Part shown: positions 7,326-14,882 of the stretch, one piece after another
Layout: each line of letters begins with the position of its first letter
How positions within the stretch are numbered: the stretch's first letter is position 1
DNA from: a virus
DNA: 37,128 nt
Direction: 5' to 3' (one strand)
IMG/VR virus record: IMGVR_UViG_3300044712_002702
Coordinates: 1-37,128 of that record
The notes under the pieces: generated by a model
The model's input: the letters and a program-made list of their open reading frames with translations, nothing else
Databases searched by the model: none
Told to the model about the DNA's origin: nothing
Translations under genes and position numbers: made by a program

Positions 7326-8361
7326 AGCGGGCAATCGGGTGAAAAGTAATATTGAGGCGGCGGAATCGATGGAGGCGACCAGGCGCAACATCGAGCAGAA
7401 CGCCGTGACGGAACAGCGGGAGAAGGAGGAGGCGATAGCAAATGTCTACGAGATGGCGGGGAAGATCAAGGCCACGAACTTCCAAAAAGCTCAATCTGAT
7501 TTTTTTAGATTGCTGATGCTGAAGAAGGTCAAGGACTCTAAAGAGTACCGGGATCGTTTTGGAATGACCTGGGAAAAATTCTGCGAGCACGTCGGAGTAA
7601 ACAAGCGATGGATTGATGAACAGCTCGCGGATCTCCGACCATTCAAGGCTGAATTTTTGGAGGCATTCCTCCAATTTTCCGGAGTCCCGGTAAGTAAAAT
7701 CAAATACTTAGCTGAATCAGTAGTGGAGGGAACCTCCAATTTATCGATTGAGGGCATTACCTACAACGGGGAAGTCATCCCCATAGATGCCGATCACAAA
7801 GACGAAATTCGCTCCTACCTGGAAACCATTGAAGAAGAACACAAAATAAAAACCGAAGAGCTCGAAGCAGACCTCCGCGCCAAGACGAAGGTCGCCGCCG
7901 CCAAGGAGAAGGTCATCAACACTCTGGAGCGCGATCTCAAGCGGCTGGAACGGCGAGTCGAGAAAACCGACCTGACCGAGGAGGAGCAGGACGCGATCCA
8001 CCTCCTCGCCCAGGTTCAAACGGACTTTCTTCAAGGTCTTTCAGACGTAAAGAAGCAGATCAAACCCCACGAAGCCCCCGAAATCGTCCTGCGCAGTTAC
8101 TACTTCCTCCTCATCTTCATGGCCAAAATCTGCATGGATGAACGCATGGCTCTGAACGAGGCATATCAGGATGCCGAGAGCGTTCCCTGGGAAATCATGG
8201 AGCAGGAGATCCCGGAGCAGGACGTCCTCGCCGACAACCTTCCGACGTTCGTCGGCCAGGGAGTGGGGGAAAAGATCCGAGCCAAGAAGGCGAAGCGCCA
8301 GGCCGCAGCCGCCACGAAGAAGACTGGCCAGGAAGGAGGCTCCGATGGAAACCATCAATAA
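7315..8361 (+). CDS. Coiled-coil early phage protein, 348 aa
   Basis: A 348-aa charged protein. Residues 1-100 are helical with a short globular part (FGMTWEKFCEHVGVNKRWIDEQL, resembling a small HTH). Residues about 160-215 form a strong coiled coil (LETIEEEHKIKTEELEADLR and similar), then comes a helical domain, and the last 35 residues are basic and Ala-rich. GGGAGG precedes the ATG. It overlaps both neighbours (the winged-helix gene and the 133-aa zinc-finger gene), so all are translated as one early unit just ahead of the transposase. Function unknown; a DNA-binding structural role near transposition is possible. Confidence 0.65.
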   Translation: MTTEAGNRVKSNIEAAESMEATRRNIEQNAVTEQREKEEAIANVYEMAGKIKATNFQKAQSDFFRLLMLKKVKDSKEYRDRFGMTWEKFCEHVGVNKRWIDEQLADLRPFKAEFLEAFLQFSGVPVSKIKYLAESVVEGTSNLSIEGITYNGEVIPIDADHKDEIRSYLETIEEEHKIKTEELEADLRAKTKVAAAKEKVINTLERDLKRLERRVEKTDLTEEEQDAIHLLAQVQTDFLQGLSDVKKQIKPHEAPEIVLRSYYFLLIFMAKICMDERMALNEAYQDAESVPWEIMEQEIPEQDVLADNLPTFVGQGVGEKIRAKKAKRQAAAATKKTGQEGGSDGNHQ

Positions 8362-8746
8362 CGGCTGGACGGAGAAGATCAAAGAACTGGAGGACGAAGT
8401 TGCCCGCCTCACCGCTGAGCGTATCGCGATTCAGAACAACAGCCGCGCCCTGACCTGTGTCTTTTGCGGCATGGTCTACCCGCCGGGCACGCCGCCCAGC
8501 AATCACGCGGCCCTGGTCGCGCACGTGCAGGAGTGCCCGAAGCACCCGCTACGGCTCTTCAAGAGGCGCGCCGTAGCCGCGGAGAAGTATCTCCACGTAC
8601 TGCGGGACGCCTACGAATTCTTGGGCAAAACGGACGATGAGCTTGTTGCCCAGGAGGAGAGGATGTTCCAGAGCTGCTGCAGGTTGGACCTCATCCCCGT
8701 CATCGACGCTGAACTGGAGTACCGACATTTTTCAGAAGGAAAATGA
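8345..8746 (+). CDS. Zinc-finger-like early protein, 133 aa
   Basis: A 133-aa protein with an N-terminal coiled coil (KIKELEDEVARLTAERIAI), followed by a C2H2-like cluster: CVFCG, then H...H (NHAALVAHV) and a further Cys (QECPKH). Metal binding and possible nucleic-acid binding are therefore likely. GGAAGGAGG five bases before ATG at 8345 fixes the start; the frame continues upstream only as an overlap with the coiled-coil gene. It ends one base before the transposase start, so its translation is probably coupled to TnpA. No named family. Confidence 0.65.
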   Translation: METINNGWTEKIKELEDEVARLTAERIAIQNNSRALTCVFCGMVYPPGTPPSNHAALVAHVQECPKHPLRLFKRRAVAAEKYLHVLRDAYEFLGKTDDELVAQEERMFQSCCRLDLIPVIDAELEYRHFSEGK

Positions 8747-8747
8747 C

Positions 8748-10550
8748 ATGGTCTCGGAAACGATCTTGAATCACGTGGAATCGAATTTGCGGGGCCTCCA
8801 GGGCGGGGAGTATTCCCGGAAGGTGCAGGAACTGGCCGCCCATTACGGAGTTCCCGGGGCGACGGTGAACCGCTGGGCGGTCAAGCGCGGCGTGCGCGTC
8901 CGCAAGGAGCGGGCCACCAAGGGCGCATCGGCCGCCTCCCGGGAGGTCCTCCTGGAGGCCTCGACGCTCCAGCTGGCCTCGAAGCGAACCTCGAAGCAAA
9001 TTTCGCTCCCCGCCTGCGATGCCAAGGAGATCCTCGAGGACTCGGGCAAAGAGACGGGCGTCTCCACCAGCTGGTTTCGCGCCCGCATGCGCCAGGAGCA
9101 GATCTCCGCGAAAGACCTCCTCCGGCCCTCCCCCCATGTCACCCTCCTCTCCGATCATCCGAACCACGTCTGGCAATTCGACGTGACAAACTGCCTCCAC
9201 TATTTCCTGGACGACAAGCGCGGCCTGGGTGAGCGGGACGAGGAGATGACCCTCTACAAAAACAAGCTCGTCAAGACCGTCCGGGCCATCAAAAAAGAGC
9301 TCCTCCGCTTCGCCGTGGTGGACCACTGCAGCGGGGCGTTCTACTTCCGGTACTTCTACTCCACGGGCGAGCGCGCGGCCGATGGTTCGCAGTTTCTCTT
9401 TGAGGCGATGCGGCCGAAAGATGAGCTGATCAAAAAGACCTGGAACGGCCAGTCGGCGACGAAGCTCGGGAAGTTCCGCTTCCACGGCGTGCCCTTCATC
9501 CTCGTATCGGACCGGGGCTCCATCGCCACGGCAAAGGCCAATCAGGCCCTCTTTGACGCCCTCCGGATCGATCTGCAGCCCCACATGCCGGGCAACCCCC
9601 GCGCGAAAGGCGCGATCGAGGGGATGATGCATCACTTGAATCGGTTCGAGGGGCGCTTGAAGCTGCAGCGGCCCGCGGATCTGGACGAGCTCAACCGCTG
9701 GGCGCTCGACTGGTGCATCGCCGCCAACGGCGTCAAGATGATGCGAAACGTCGCCCCCCGCTCCGTCCTGTGGTCCTACATCACGGCGGAGCAGCTCCGG
9801 CTCTGCCCGGAAGAGGAGTACTTCCGCCGCTGCATCAAGGAGCCGACCTTCCAGCGCAAGGCCAACGGCGCCTGCCTGATCAGCGTGGACGGAATGTCCT
9901 ATCAGGTGCCCGACCCGCAGGCGGCCGGGCACTGGGTCGACGTCGTTCTCCATCCCTACGAGCGCCCCTCCCTGGAGGTCCATTTCAACGGCTTCGTCTG
10001 GCTCTGCCCGCCGATCCCGCTGGATCAGTACGGCCGCCTGACCAACGGCGTCCGCTACGGGGAATACAAGGCGCACAAGCACACCGCGACGCAGCAGGCA
10101 AAGGGCGAGATGGAAGCGATCGGCGAGCAGTGGGGCCTGACCTGGAAGGGCACCGGAGACAAGCGCCGGGCCGAGGCCCCGCCGATGGGGCAGGAATCGC
10201 CGCTCACGGTATTCGGCCACCAGGCCGAGAAGGTGGGGAACGTCGAATTCATCGAACGGCGCGGCACGCCGCTCGATATCAAGCCGGCCGCGGATATTCC
10301 AGCGAACGAGGAATTGAGGACCGACGCGGCGGCAGTCTCGCGGGGGATCGCCGAGCGGCGAATCTCCACCGTCGAGTTCCTGAAGCGTCTCAGCGCCGAG
10401 ATCGGCGTCATCGCCCCGGAGATGAACCGGACCCTCCGGGCGCAGTACCCCTCCGGGATTGAGGTAAAAACGGCAGAGGAGGTGATCGCGTCAATACAGG
10501 ACGGAACGTGGGGTGCGGAGGAATGCACATCGGCAGTGGTGGGTGGATAG
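8748..10550 (+). CDS. Mu-type DDE transposase (TnpA, MuA/BcepMu-like)
   Basis: A 600-aa transposase that catalyses strand transfer for integration and replicative transposition of the phage. The N-terminal 115 residues contain HTH segments for end binding. The rve catalytic core follows with the DDE triad at Asp145 (WQFDVTN), Asp255 (LVSDRGS) and Glu291 (AKGAIEGMMHH). The mu-type beta-barrel and C-terminal region (about 400-600), which contacts the ATPase, follow. AGAAGGA lies upstream of ATG at 8748; the longer open frame overlaps the zinc-finger gene. The next gene is an AAA+ ATPase, the classical TnpA/TnpB (MuA/MuB) pair. The order and length match Mu-like phages better than a stand-alone IS21 element. 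Confidence 0.93.
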   Translation: MVSETILNHVESNLRGLQGGEYSRKVQELAAHYGVPGATVNRWAVKRGVRVRKERATKGASAASREVLLEASTLQLASKRTSKQISLPACDAKEILEDSGKETGVSTSWFRARMRQEQISAKDLLRPSPHVTLLSDHPNHVWQFDVTNCLHYFLDDKRGLGERDEEMTLYKNKLVKTVRAIKKELLRFAVVDHCSGAFYFRYFYSTGERAADGSQFLFEAMRPKDELIKKTWNGQSATKLGKFRFHGVPFILVSDRGSIATAKANQALFDALRIDLQPHMPGNPRAKGAIEGMMHHLNRFEGRLKLQRPADLDELNRWALDWCIAANGVKMMRNVAPRSVLWSYITAEQLRLCPEEEYFRRCIKEPTFQRKANGACLISVDGMSYQVPDPQAAGHWVDVVLHPYERPSLEVHFNGFVWLCPPIPLDQYGRLTNGVRYGEYKAHKHTATQQAKGEMEAIGEQWGLTWKGTGDKRRAEAPPMGQESPLTVFGHQAEKVGNVEFIERRGTPLDIKPAADIPANEELRTDAAAVSRGIAERRISTVEFLKRLSAEIGVIAPEMNRTLRAQYPSGIEVKTAEEVIASIQDGTWGAEECTSAVVGG

Positions 10551-10561
10551 AGGAGGTGAAC

Positions 10562-11806
10562 GTGGCAAAGGCAAATGCGGCAACGGCTTACAAGATGGCA
10601 TTCGCACCGATCGTCCTGAAGGAGCTGGCGATTGACTGCGGAATCAGTCAGCAGACGATCGCGGGCGTGCTGGCGGTATCCAGGCCGGCGGTCAACCTGA
10701 TGCTCAACCGGGGCTACCTGCCGGTCGATCATCTCTGCCCGAAGGAGACCGTGGAAGGGATGCTCCGGACGTTCCCCCGATGCATGCGGTGGCTGGCGGA
10801 ACGGAACCTTACCGAGGCGGACGTCTGGCAGCCCCTGGGCAAGGATTTGCGGCACGTCTCGCCGGCGGCGGATAATCAAAAAATGTGGAAGACCCGGCGG
10901 ACGCCGGCAATGGTCCCGGGCAATCCGAACGAACTACTTTTGAACAAGGAGGCGGTGATGGTTAATCAAGAGGCAATGAAGCACTTCAAGATTTTCAGGA
11001 ATCCATTCGTAGACGACATTCAGAAGGACTCGGATATCTTCATGAGCGATGAGCACCGCTACATCGAGGCGGCCATGCTCGACGCAGCCCGCCACGGCGG
11101 ATTCCTCGCGGTGATCGGGGAGGTGGGCTCCGGCAAGAGCGTCATGCGGCGCAAGGTGGTGGAGCAGCTCCGGAAGGACGGCGACGTGATCGTGATCTTC
11201 CCGCAGATGATCGACAAAAACCGGGTGAACGCGGCCAGCATCTGCGACGCGATCGTGATGGACCTCTCCGACGACCGGCCGCGGCTGAAGCTTGAGGACA
11301 AGACCCGGCAGGTCCACAAGCTCCTCCTGGAACGCGCGAAACAGGGCTTCCGCGCGGTCCTGATCATCGAGGAGGCCCACGACCTGCACACCAGCACGCT
11401 CAAGTATCTGAAGCGGTTCTACGAGCTGGAGGACGGATACCGGAAGCTCCTCGGCATCATCCTGGTCGGCCAGGTCGAGCTCAAGGACATTTTCAGCGAG
11501 CAGGCGCACATCGACATGCGCGAGGTGATCCGCCGGATCCAGACGGCGGAGATCAAGGGGCTCAACGGCAACATCCGCGATTACCTGGCGCTGAAGTTCA
11601 AGCGCGTCGGCTGCAAGGTGGACGATATTTTCGCCGCGGACGCGTTCCCGGCCATCTCGGCCCGGCTGAAGCTGATCGACCGGCAGAACCGGAGCATCTC
11701 CCACGCCTACCCGCTCACGGTCAATAACTTCGCGGCCAGAGCGATGAACAAGGCCCACGAGCTGGGAGAATCGAAGGTCACCGAAGCCATCGTAATGGCC
11801 ATCTGA
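10562..11806 (+). CDS. Transposition AAA+ ATPase with N-terminal HTH (TnpB, MuB-like)
   Basis: A 414-aa protein that should bind target DNA and activate TnpA. Residues about 22-50 form a helix-turn-helix (DCGISQQTIAGVLAVSRPAV), as in MuB. From about residue 140 comes an ExeA/TnsC-like AAA+ domain with Walker A GEVGSGKS (186-193) and Walker B VLIIEEA (266-272). AGAGGAGGTGAAC before GTG at 10562 fixes the start. A second strong ribosome site, AAGGAGG at 10946-10952, lies five bases before the in-frame ATG at 10958 (Met133), so an HTH-less 282-aa ATPase may also be made. The stop is followed by GAGGAGG for the next small gene. Confidence 0.9.
   Translation: MAKANAATAYKMAFAPIVLKELAIDCGISQQTIAGVLAVSRPAVNLMLNRGYLPVDHLCPKETVEGMLRTFPRCMRWLAERNLTEADVWQPLGKDLRHVSPAADNQKMWKTRRTPAMVPGNPNELLLNKEAVMVNQEAMKHFKIFRNPFVDDIQKDSDIFMSDEHRYIEAAMLDAARHGGFLAVIGEVGSGKSVMRRKVVEQLRKDGDVIVIFPQMIDKNRVNAASICDAIVMDLSDDRPRLKLEDKTRQVHKLLLERAKQGFRAVLIIEEAHDLHTSTLKYLKRFYELEDGYRKLLGIILVGQVELKDIFSEQAHIDMREVIRRIQTAEIKGLNGNIRDYLALKFKRVGCKVDDIFAADAFPAISARLKLIDRQNRSISHAYPLTVNNFAARAMNKAHELGESKVTEAIVMAI
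10958..11806 (+). CDS. Possible internal-start form of TnpB (ATPase only)
   Basis: An in-frame start within the TnpB gene. AAGGAGG at 10946-10952 and a five-base spacer precede ATG at 10958; the product would be 282 residues beginning just before the conserved HFKIFRNPF segment where ExeA-like ATPases usually begin. It keeps both Walker motifs and loses the HTH. The ribosome site is as good as those of true gene starts in this phage. Production of two isoforms is inference; it has to be measured. Confidence 0.45.
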   Translation: MVNQEAMKHFKIFRNPFVDDIQKDSDIFMSDEHRYIEAAMLDAARHGGFLAVIGEVGSGKSVMRRKVVEQLRKDGDVIVIFPQMIDKNRVNAASICDAIVMDLSDDRPRLKLEDKTRQVHKLLLERAKQGFRAVLIIEEAHDLHTSTLKYLKRFYELEDGYRKLLGIILVGQVELKDIFSEQAHIDMREVIRRIQTAEIKGLNGNIRDYLALKFKRVGCKVDDIFAADAFPAISARLKLIDRQNRSISHAYPLTVNNFAARAMNKAHELGESKVTEAIVMAI

Positions 11807-11819
11807 GGAGGAGCCGGTC

Positions 11820-11984
11820 ATGGTCAAGAAATTCATAAACTACATCGAGCGGGGTACCTGGGAGGAAGACATCGAGCGGCAGTTCGATCTTCTCGACGGA
11901 TTCTGCTGGGTCGTGATCATCATCGCGGCGATCTACTTCGGCCCGACATTCCTGCGGGTGATTATGCAGGAGGTGAGCCGATGA
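11820..11984 (+). CDS. Small single-TM protein, 54 aa
   Basis: A 54-aa gene with GAGGAGG seven or so bases before its ATG. It encodes an acidic amphipathic first half (GTWEEDIERQFDLLDGF), then a hydrophobic segment (CWVVIIIAAIYFG) and a short tail. Its stop overlaps the start of the next gene (ATGA at 11981-11984), the usual sign of coupled translation. It lies between transposition and Gam genes, a position where transposable phages often carry small membrane proteins of unknown role. No family recognised. Confidence 0.6.
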   Translation: MVKKFINYIERGTWEEDIERQFDLLDGFCWVVIIIAAIYFGPTFLRVIMQEVSR

Positions 11985-12202
11985 CGAAACGAGAGCGCCG
12001 ATGGGCAAAACCAAAACAAAAAAAGCCGCGTCGAACCGAAACCGAACAGCCCGGACTCTTTGCAGGATCCCCGGGTGAACGGACCGTCGGCAATGGAATC
12101 CACTGCCAAGTGAGGAGGGGTCGGGTCGACACGGCCGTATGCATTGTACAACAGTCCCGCGAGCCCGGCAAGTGCCTCGGCTGCGAACAATTCAAATCAT
12201 AG
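11981..12202 (+). CDS. Small basic Cys-containing protein, 73 aa
   Basis: A 73-aa protein. The first 25 residues are very basic (KRERRWAKPKQKKPRR), so nucleic-acid binding is plausible. Five Cys are absent from this part but the C-terminal half has several (HCQV, AVCIV, GKCLGCEQ), which could chelate a metal ion. AGGAGGTGAGCCG precedes ATG at 11981, inside the end of the 54-aa gene. It is the last gene before Gam. Family unknown; length and composition resemble other small early phage proteins. Confidence 0.55.
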   Translation: MTKRERRWAKPKQKKPRRTETEQPGLFAGSPGERTVGNGIHCQVRRGRVDTAVCIVQQSREPGKCLGCEQFKS

Positions 12203-12227
12203 ACGATCAAGAGAAAGGATTAATAAC

Positions 12228-12764
12228 ATGGCAAATTTAGGGGAGATCGAGCGGTTGACCAAGGAATACGCGGACTGGCGGGAGCAGCTTTCCGAGGCGG
12301 TCCTCGTGGCAGAGCATGAGCTTGCCGCATTGAAGCGGCAGCATGTTGTGACGATCAAGAGAAAGATCGAGGCGGTCGCGGAGCGCCAGGCGAAGTTGAA
12401 GGCAGCGATTGAGGAGAGCCCGGAGCTGTTCCGGAAGCCCCGCACGATGATTATCCACGGAGTGAAGGTAGGATTCATGAAGGAGAAGGGGAAGATCTCC
12501 TGGGCCGATAAAGACCAGGTGGTCAAGCTGATCAAAAAGCACTTCCCGAAGCAGGCCGACGTTCTCATCAAAACCGTCGAGACGCCGGTAAAGAAAGCGC
12601 TGGCGCAGCTCTCCGCGGCGGAACTCAAGCAGATCGGCGTGACGATCGGGGAGACCGGAGACGCGGTGGTCATCCAGAGCACGGACAGCGAGATCGACAA
12701 GCTCGTCAATGCGCTCCTGAAGGAGGACGACGAGGTCGACGCGGAAACTGAGACGGCGGCATAA
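12228..12764 (+). CDS. gam: Mu Gam-like host-nuclease inhibitor
   Basis: A 178-aa protein that matches the Mu Gam family, relatives of Ku: they bind double-strand DNA ends and shield them from RecBCD-type exonucleases. The first 60 residues form the long helix typical of Gam (ERLTKEYADWREQLSEAVLV...), followed by the beta-rich part (MIIHGVKVGFMKEKGKISWAD) and a C-terminal acidic tail. GAGAAAGGA precedes ATG at 12228; the longer frame overlaps the small Cys gene. Position after TnpA/TnpB is that of Mu gam. Length is close to Mu Gam (about 174 residues). Confidence 0.9.
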   Translation: MANLGEIERLTKEYADWREQLSEAVLVAEHELAALKRQHVVTIKRKIEAVAERQAKLKAAIEESPELFRKPRTMIIHGVKVGFMKEKGKISWADKDQVVKLIKKHFPKQADVLIKTVETPVKKALAQLSAAELKQIGVTIGETGDAVVIQSTDSEIDKLVNALLKEDDEVDAETETAA

Positions 12765-12779
12765 CCAGGGAGCAGTGGC

Positions 12780-13157
12780 GTGGATCAGGCGGCGTTTGAT
12801 TTCAACACGACGATGACGGCGGAAGAGGCGGCGGTTTACTGCTGCCTGATGAGCGGGCGCGCCTCCGCCCTCTCCGCCCGTGATCTGAGCGCCCGGACGG
12901 GCCTGAGTGACGTCCGGGTCCGCCAGGCCGTCCGCAGCCTCATCATGGAGCGCGGCATCCTCGTGGCCTCGGCAGTGGACGATCCACCCGGATTCTTCAT
13001 CGCGGAGACGCCCGATGAAATCATCACAGCAACCAAGAGCCTGCGGCACCGGGGCATCATGATCCTGGTCCGCGCAGCCCGCCTGCAGAAATCGTCCCTG
13101 GAGCTGGTCTTCAACCAGGGAAGACTCGAAATCGAAGGGGAAGGAGAAAGAACATAA
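12780..13157 (+). CDS. Winged-helix DNA-binding protein, 125 aa
   Basis: A 125-aa protein whose residues about 25-75 read as a winged helix (LSARDLSARTGLSDVRVRQAVRSLI followed by a hydrophobic wing). It starts with GTG at 12780 after GGGAGC; the first residues (MDQAAFDFN) are acidic. It lies in the early operon between Gam and a small membrane gene, with a one-base-scale overlap at its end (taATG). A role in control of early or middle transcription, or in replication, is likely but not shown. Confidence 0.65.
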   Translation: MDQAAFDFNTTMTAEEAAVYCCLMSGRASALSARDLSARTGLSDVRVRQAVRSLIMERGILVASAVDDPPGFFIAETPDEIITATKSLRHRGIMILVRAARLQKSSLELVFNQGRLEIEGEGERT

Positions 13158-13426
13158 TGCAAATGGAACAAGCTCTGAGCGGGCTATCCCAGGCCATGTT
13201 TTTCATCGGGATCTCCGTGCTGCTGCTCGCGTTAACGGCGCTCGCGTTCGAGGTGATATTCCTGCTTTTTGTCAAGACGGCGAGATTTCTTCTGGTCAAA
13301 ATCCGGAGGGACCTGGCCGCATTCAGCGATGTGATCGACGGCAAGGCGCCCCGGAAGGCAACGGTGGCCAGGATCGAGAACGGGAGGAAGAAGTTTCCCA
13401 AGGCCGCCGCAGGGAGGGCCGTCTGA
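13157..13426 (+). CDS. Small membrane protein, 89 aa
   Basis: An 89-aa protein with one long hydrophobic region (about residues 14-45, enough for one long or two short membrane helices) and a basic C-terminal half that should face the cytoplasm. AAGGAGAAAG precedes ATG at 13157, which overlaps the stop of the winged-helix gene. No family recognised. It is an early gene, so a role in lysis is less likely than one in host take-over. Confidence 0.55.
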   Translation: MQMEQALSGLSQAMFFIGISVLLLALTALAFEVIFLLFVKTARFLLVKIRRDLAAFSDVIDGKAPRKATVARIENGRKKFPKAAAGRAV

Positions 13427-13427
13427 G

Positions 13428-13622
13428 ATGGCCAAGGTGACTATGATCATCGAGGATTCCACAACGCAGGACGGCGAACCCGTTATCAGTCTCCAGGCGC
13501 GTCCGTCTCGCTTGCCGAAGACGAAGAAGTCGCCGGCGCATTGCCTGGCGATACATTTCGTTAACGAATTCAAAGACCGCAGGGCCTTGGCGAGAATATT
13601 GCGCAAGATGGGGGCGATCTGA
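13428..13622 (+). CDS. Small hypothetical protein, 64 aa
   Basis: A 64-aa protein with a short strand-rich start (MAKVTMIIEDST) and a basic helical C-terminus (FKDRRALARILRKMG). AGGGAGGG lies about nine bases before ATG. Its stop shares a base with the start of the next gene. No motif points to a function; the tight spacing on both sides is the main evidence that it is a gene. Confidence 0.5.
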   Translation: MAKVTMIIEDSTTQDGEPVISLQARPSRLPKTKKSPAHCLAIHFVNEFKDRRALARILRKMGAI

Positions 13623-14125
13623 TGCGCCTGATCTGTCCATCATGCGGGGCCGTGGCCAGCGCTGAAGCCTGGATGAACGATTCGATCATCCGGAATTTCT
13701 TCGAAGCGGCGCTCAAGCTGCCCCCACCCGTCCAGATCCGGACGCTGCACTACCTGGGGCTCTTCCGCCAGGGGGAGAAGGCGCTCCCTTGGCGGAGGGC
13801 TCTGACCCTGGTCAGGAGCCTCCGGGATCTTACCGAACCGGAAACGGTCCACTGGCAGGGCGGCGAGACGCGGCCCGTCACGCCGGATATTTGGGGCCGG
13901 GCGATGGAAGCCACGCTGGCGAGCGGACCGAAGGGGCTCAAGAATCACAACTACCTGCGGCACGTCGCCTGGGAGATGGCGGCGGAGGCAGCCTCCAAGG
14001 CCGAGAGATCCGCCGAGACGGCCCGGCGGAACCGGCCCCGGGAAGTGGAGGAGGAGCCGGCGCCGCTGTCTGAAGCCAACCGGAAGGCGATCGACGCATT
14101 CAAACAGAAAGTGGGCTTGAAATGA
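13622..14125 (+). CDS. Conserved phage protein with N-terminal CxxC, 167 aa
   Basis: A 167-aa protein. It opens with RLICPSCGAVASAEAW and continues with a segment (PVQIRTLHYLGLFRQGEKAL-PWRRA) that I know as a conserved pattern in early phage proteins, often beside replication genes, with no agreed function. The last 40 residues are charged and probably disordered. It overlaps the stop of the gene before it and the start of gemA after it (ATGA-type), so it is firmly in the early/middle operon. Confidence 0.65.
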   Translation: MRLICPSCGAVASAEAWMNDSIIRNFFEAALKLPPPVQIRTLHYLGLFRQGEKALPWRRALTLVRSLRDLTEPETVHWQGGETRPVTPDIWGRAMEATLASGPKGLKNHNYLRHVAWEMAAEAASKAERSAETARRNRPREVEEEPAPLSEANRKAIDAFKQKVGLK

Positions 14126-14580
14126 AAATGATCGAACCGATCCAGATCCAGCTCATCCACATCGCGAAGGCGCAACTCGGCCTCTCCCGGGAAGAATACG
14201 AGGCGGCGATCGCCGGGCAGACAACCGGGACGAAGTTCTCCAGCATAGCCCTGACCTATGCCGAGGCGGACGGCCTCATCAACTACTTCAAGACGCTGGG
14301 CTTCAAGATTCAGCCCAAGCGCCGCCGGCCGCGCCGACCAAGGACCCAGGGAAACGTCGTCGGTCTGCCGTCGCGGGACGAACTCAATCTAATTGCGCTC
14401 CTGGTCAAGAAGGTGCCCTGGCGCATCGAGGACGGCTATCAGCGGTGGCTGACGAAGCACATGCGGATCAGGAAGGTCGCCACGGCCGAGCAGGCCGAGA
14501 AGGTGATCGAGGGGCTCAAGGGGTTGCTGAAGCACACGAAACCGCAAACGGGGGACACGCAATGCCGGACAACTGGCTGA
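14122..14580 (+). CDS. gemA: GemA-like protein (Mu gp16, DUF1018)
   Basis: A 152-aa member of the Mu GemA/gp16 family. The N-terminal part carries the family pattern IHIAKAQLGLSREEYEAAI and the later segment DELNLIALLVKKVPW...W fits too. In Mu, GemA affects host gene expression and DNA supercoiling through gyrase; here that role is taken from family knowledge. It sits directly before the Mor gene, as in Mu, and overlaps both neighbours (14122-14125 and 14562-14580). A strongly basic stretch (PKRRRPRRPR, about 54-64) could bind nucleic acid. Confidence 0.85.
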   Translation: MKMIEPIQIQLIHIAKAQLGLSREEYEAAIAGQTTGTKFSSIALTYAEADGLINYFKTLGFKIQPKRRRPRRPRTQGNVVGLPSRDELNLIALLVKKVPWRIEDGYQRWLTKHMRIRKVATAEQAEKVIEGLKGLLKHTKPQTGDTQCRTTG

Positions 14581-14882
14581 GCGAGCTCGCCGACGAGCTC
14601 ACCATGGAGGATCTGCCGGAGAACTACCGGATCGTGGCGGAGATCTGCGGGATGGAAAGCGCGGTCAAGCTGTCTCAGCAGATGAGCAGCCTGACGATCT
14701 ACGTCCCGTCGTTCGACAAGCTGACTCGCGACCGCCGGGACGAGCGGATCCGCGCCGAGTTCACCGGGTTCAACCTCCGCCCGCTCGCTCAGAAATATGG
14801 CCTGTCGGAGACCTGGATCCGGGAGATCGTCCAGCGTAAGCCCGCCGACGTGACGGTCGATATGTTCGAGGAGAAGCCATGA
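14562..14882 (+). CDS. mor: Mor-type middle/late transcription activator
   Basis: A 106-aa protein of the Mor/C family. The N-terminal dimerisation part (ELADELTMEDLPENYRIVAE) is followed by a C-terminal helix-turn-helix (RPLAQKYGLSETWIREIV, about 78-96). Mor activates Mu middle promoters by contacting RNA polymerase subunits. Only one such gene is present here, with no separate C activator, so one regulator may serve both middle and late steps. Its start lies inside the end of gemA and its stop overlaps the next ATG. The lysis and head genes begin after the non-coding block at 15551-15836, the likely place of its target promoter. Confidence 0.88.
   Translation: MPDNWLSELADELTMEDLPENYRIVAEICGMESAVKLSQQMSSLTIYVPSFDKLTRDRRDERIRAEFTGFNLRPLAQKYGLSETWIREIVQRKPADVTVDMFEEKP

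Noticed and set aside
8748-11806. TnpA/TnpB as a stand-alone IS21-type insertion sequence
   Set aside because: The pair is translationally linked to phage early genes on both sides, has no flanking inverted repeats that I can see, and Gam, GemA and Mor follow as in Mu-like phages.
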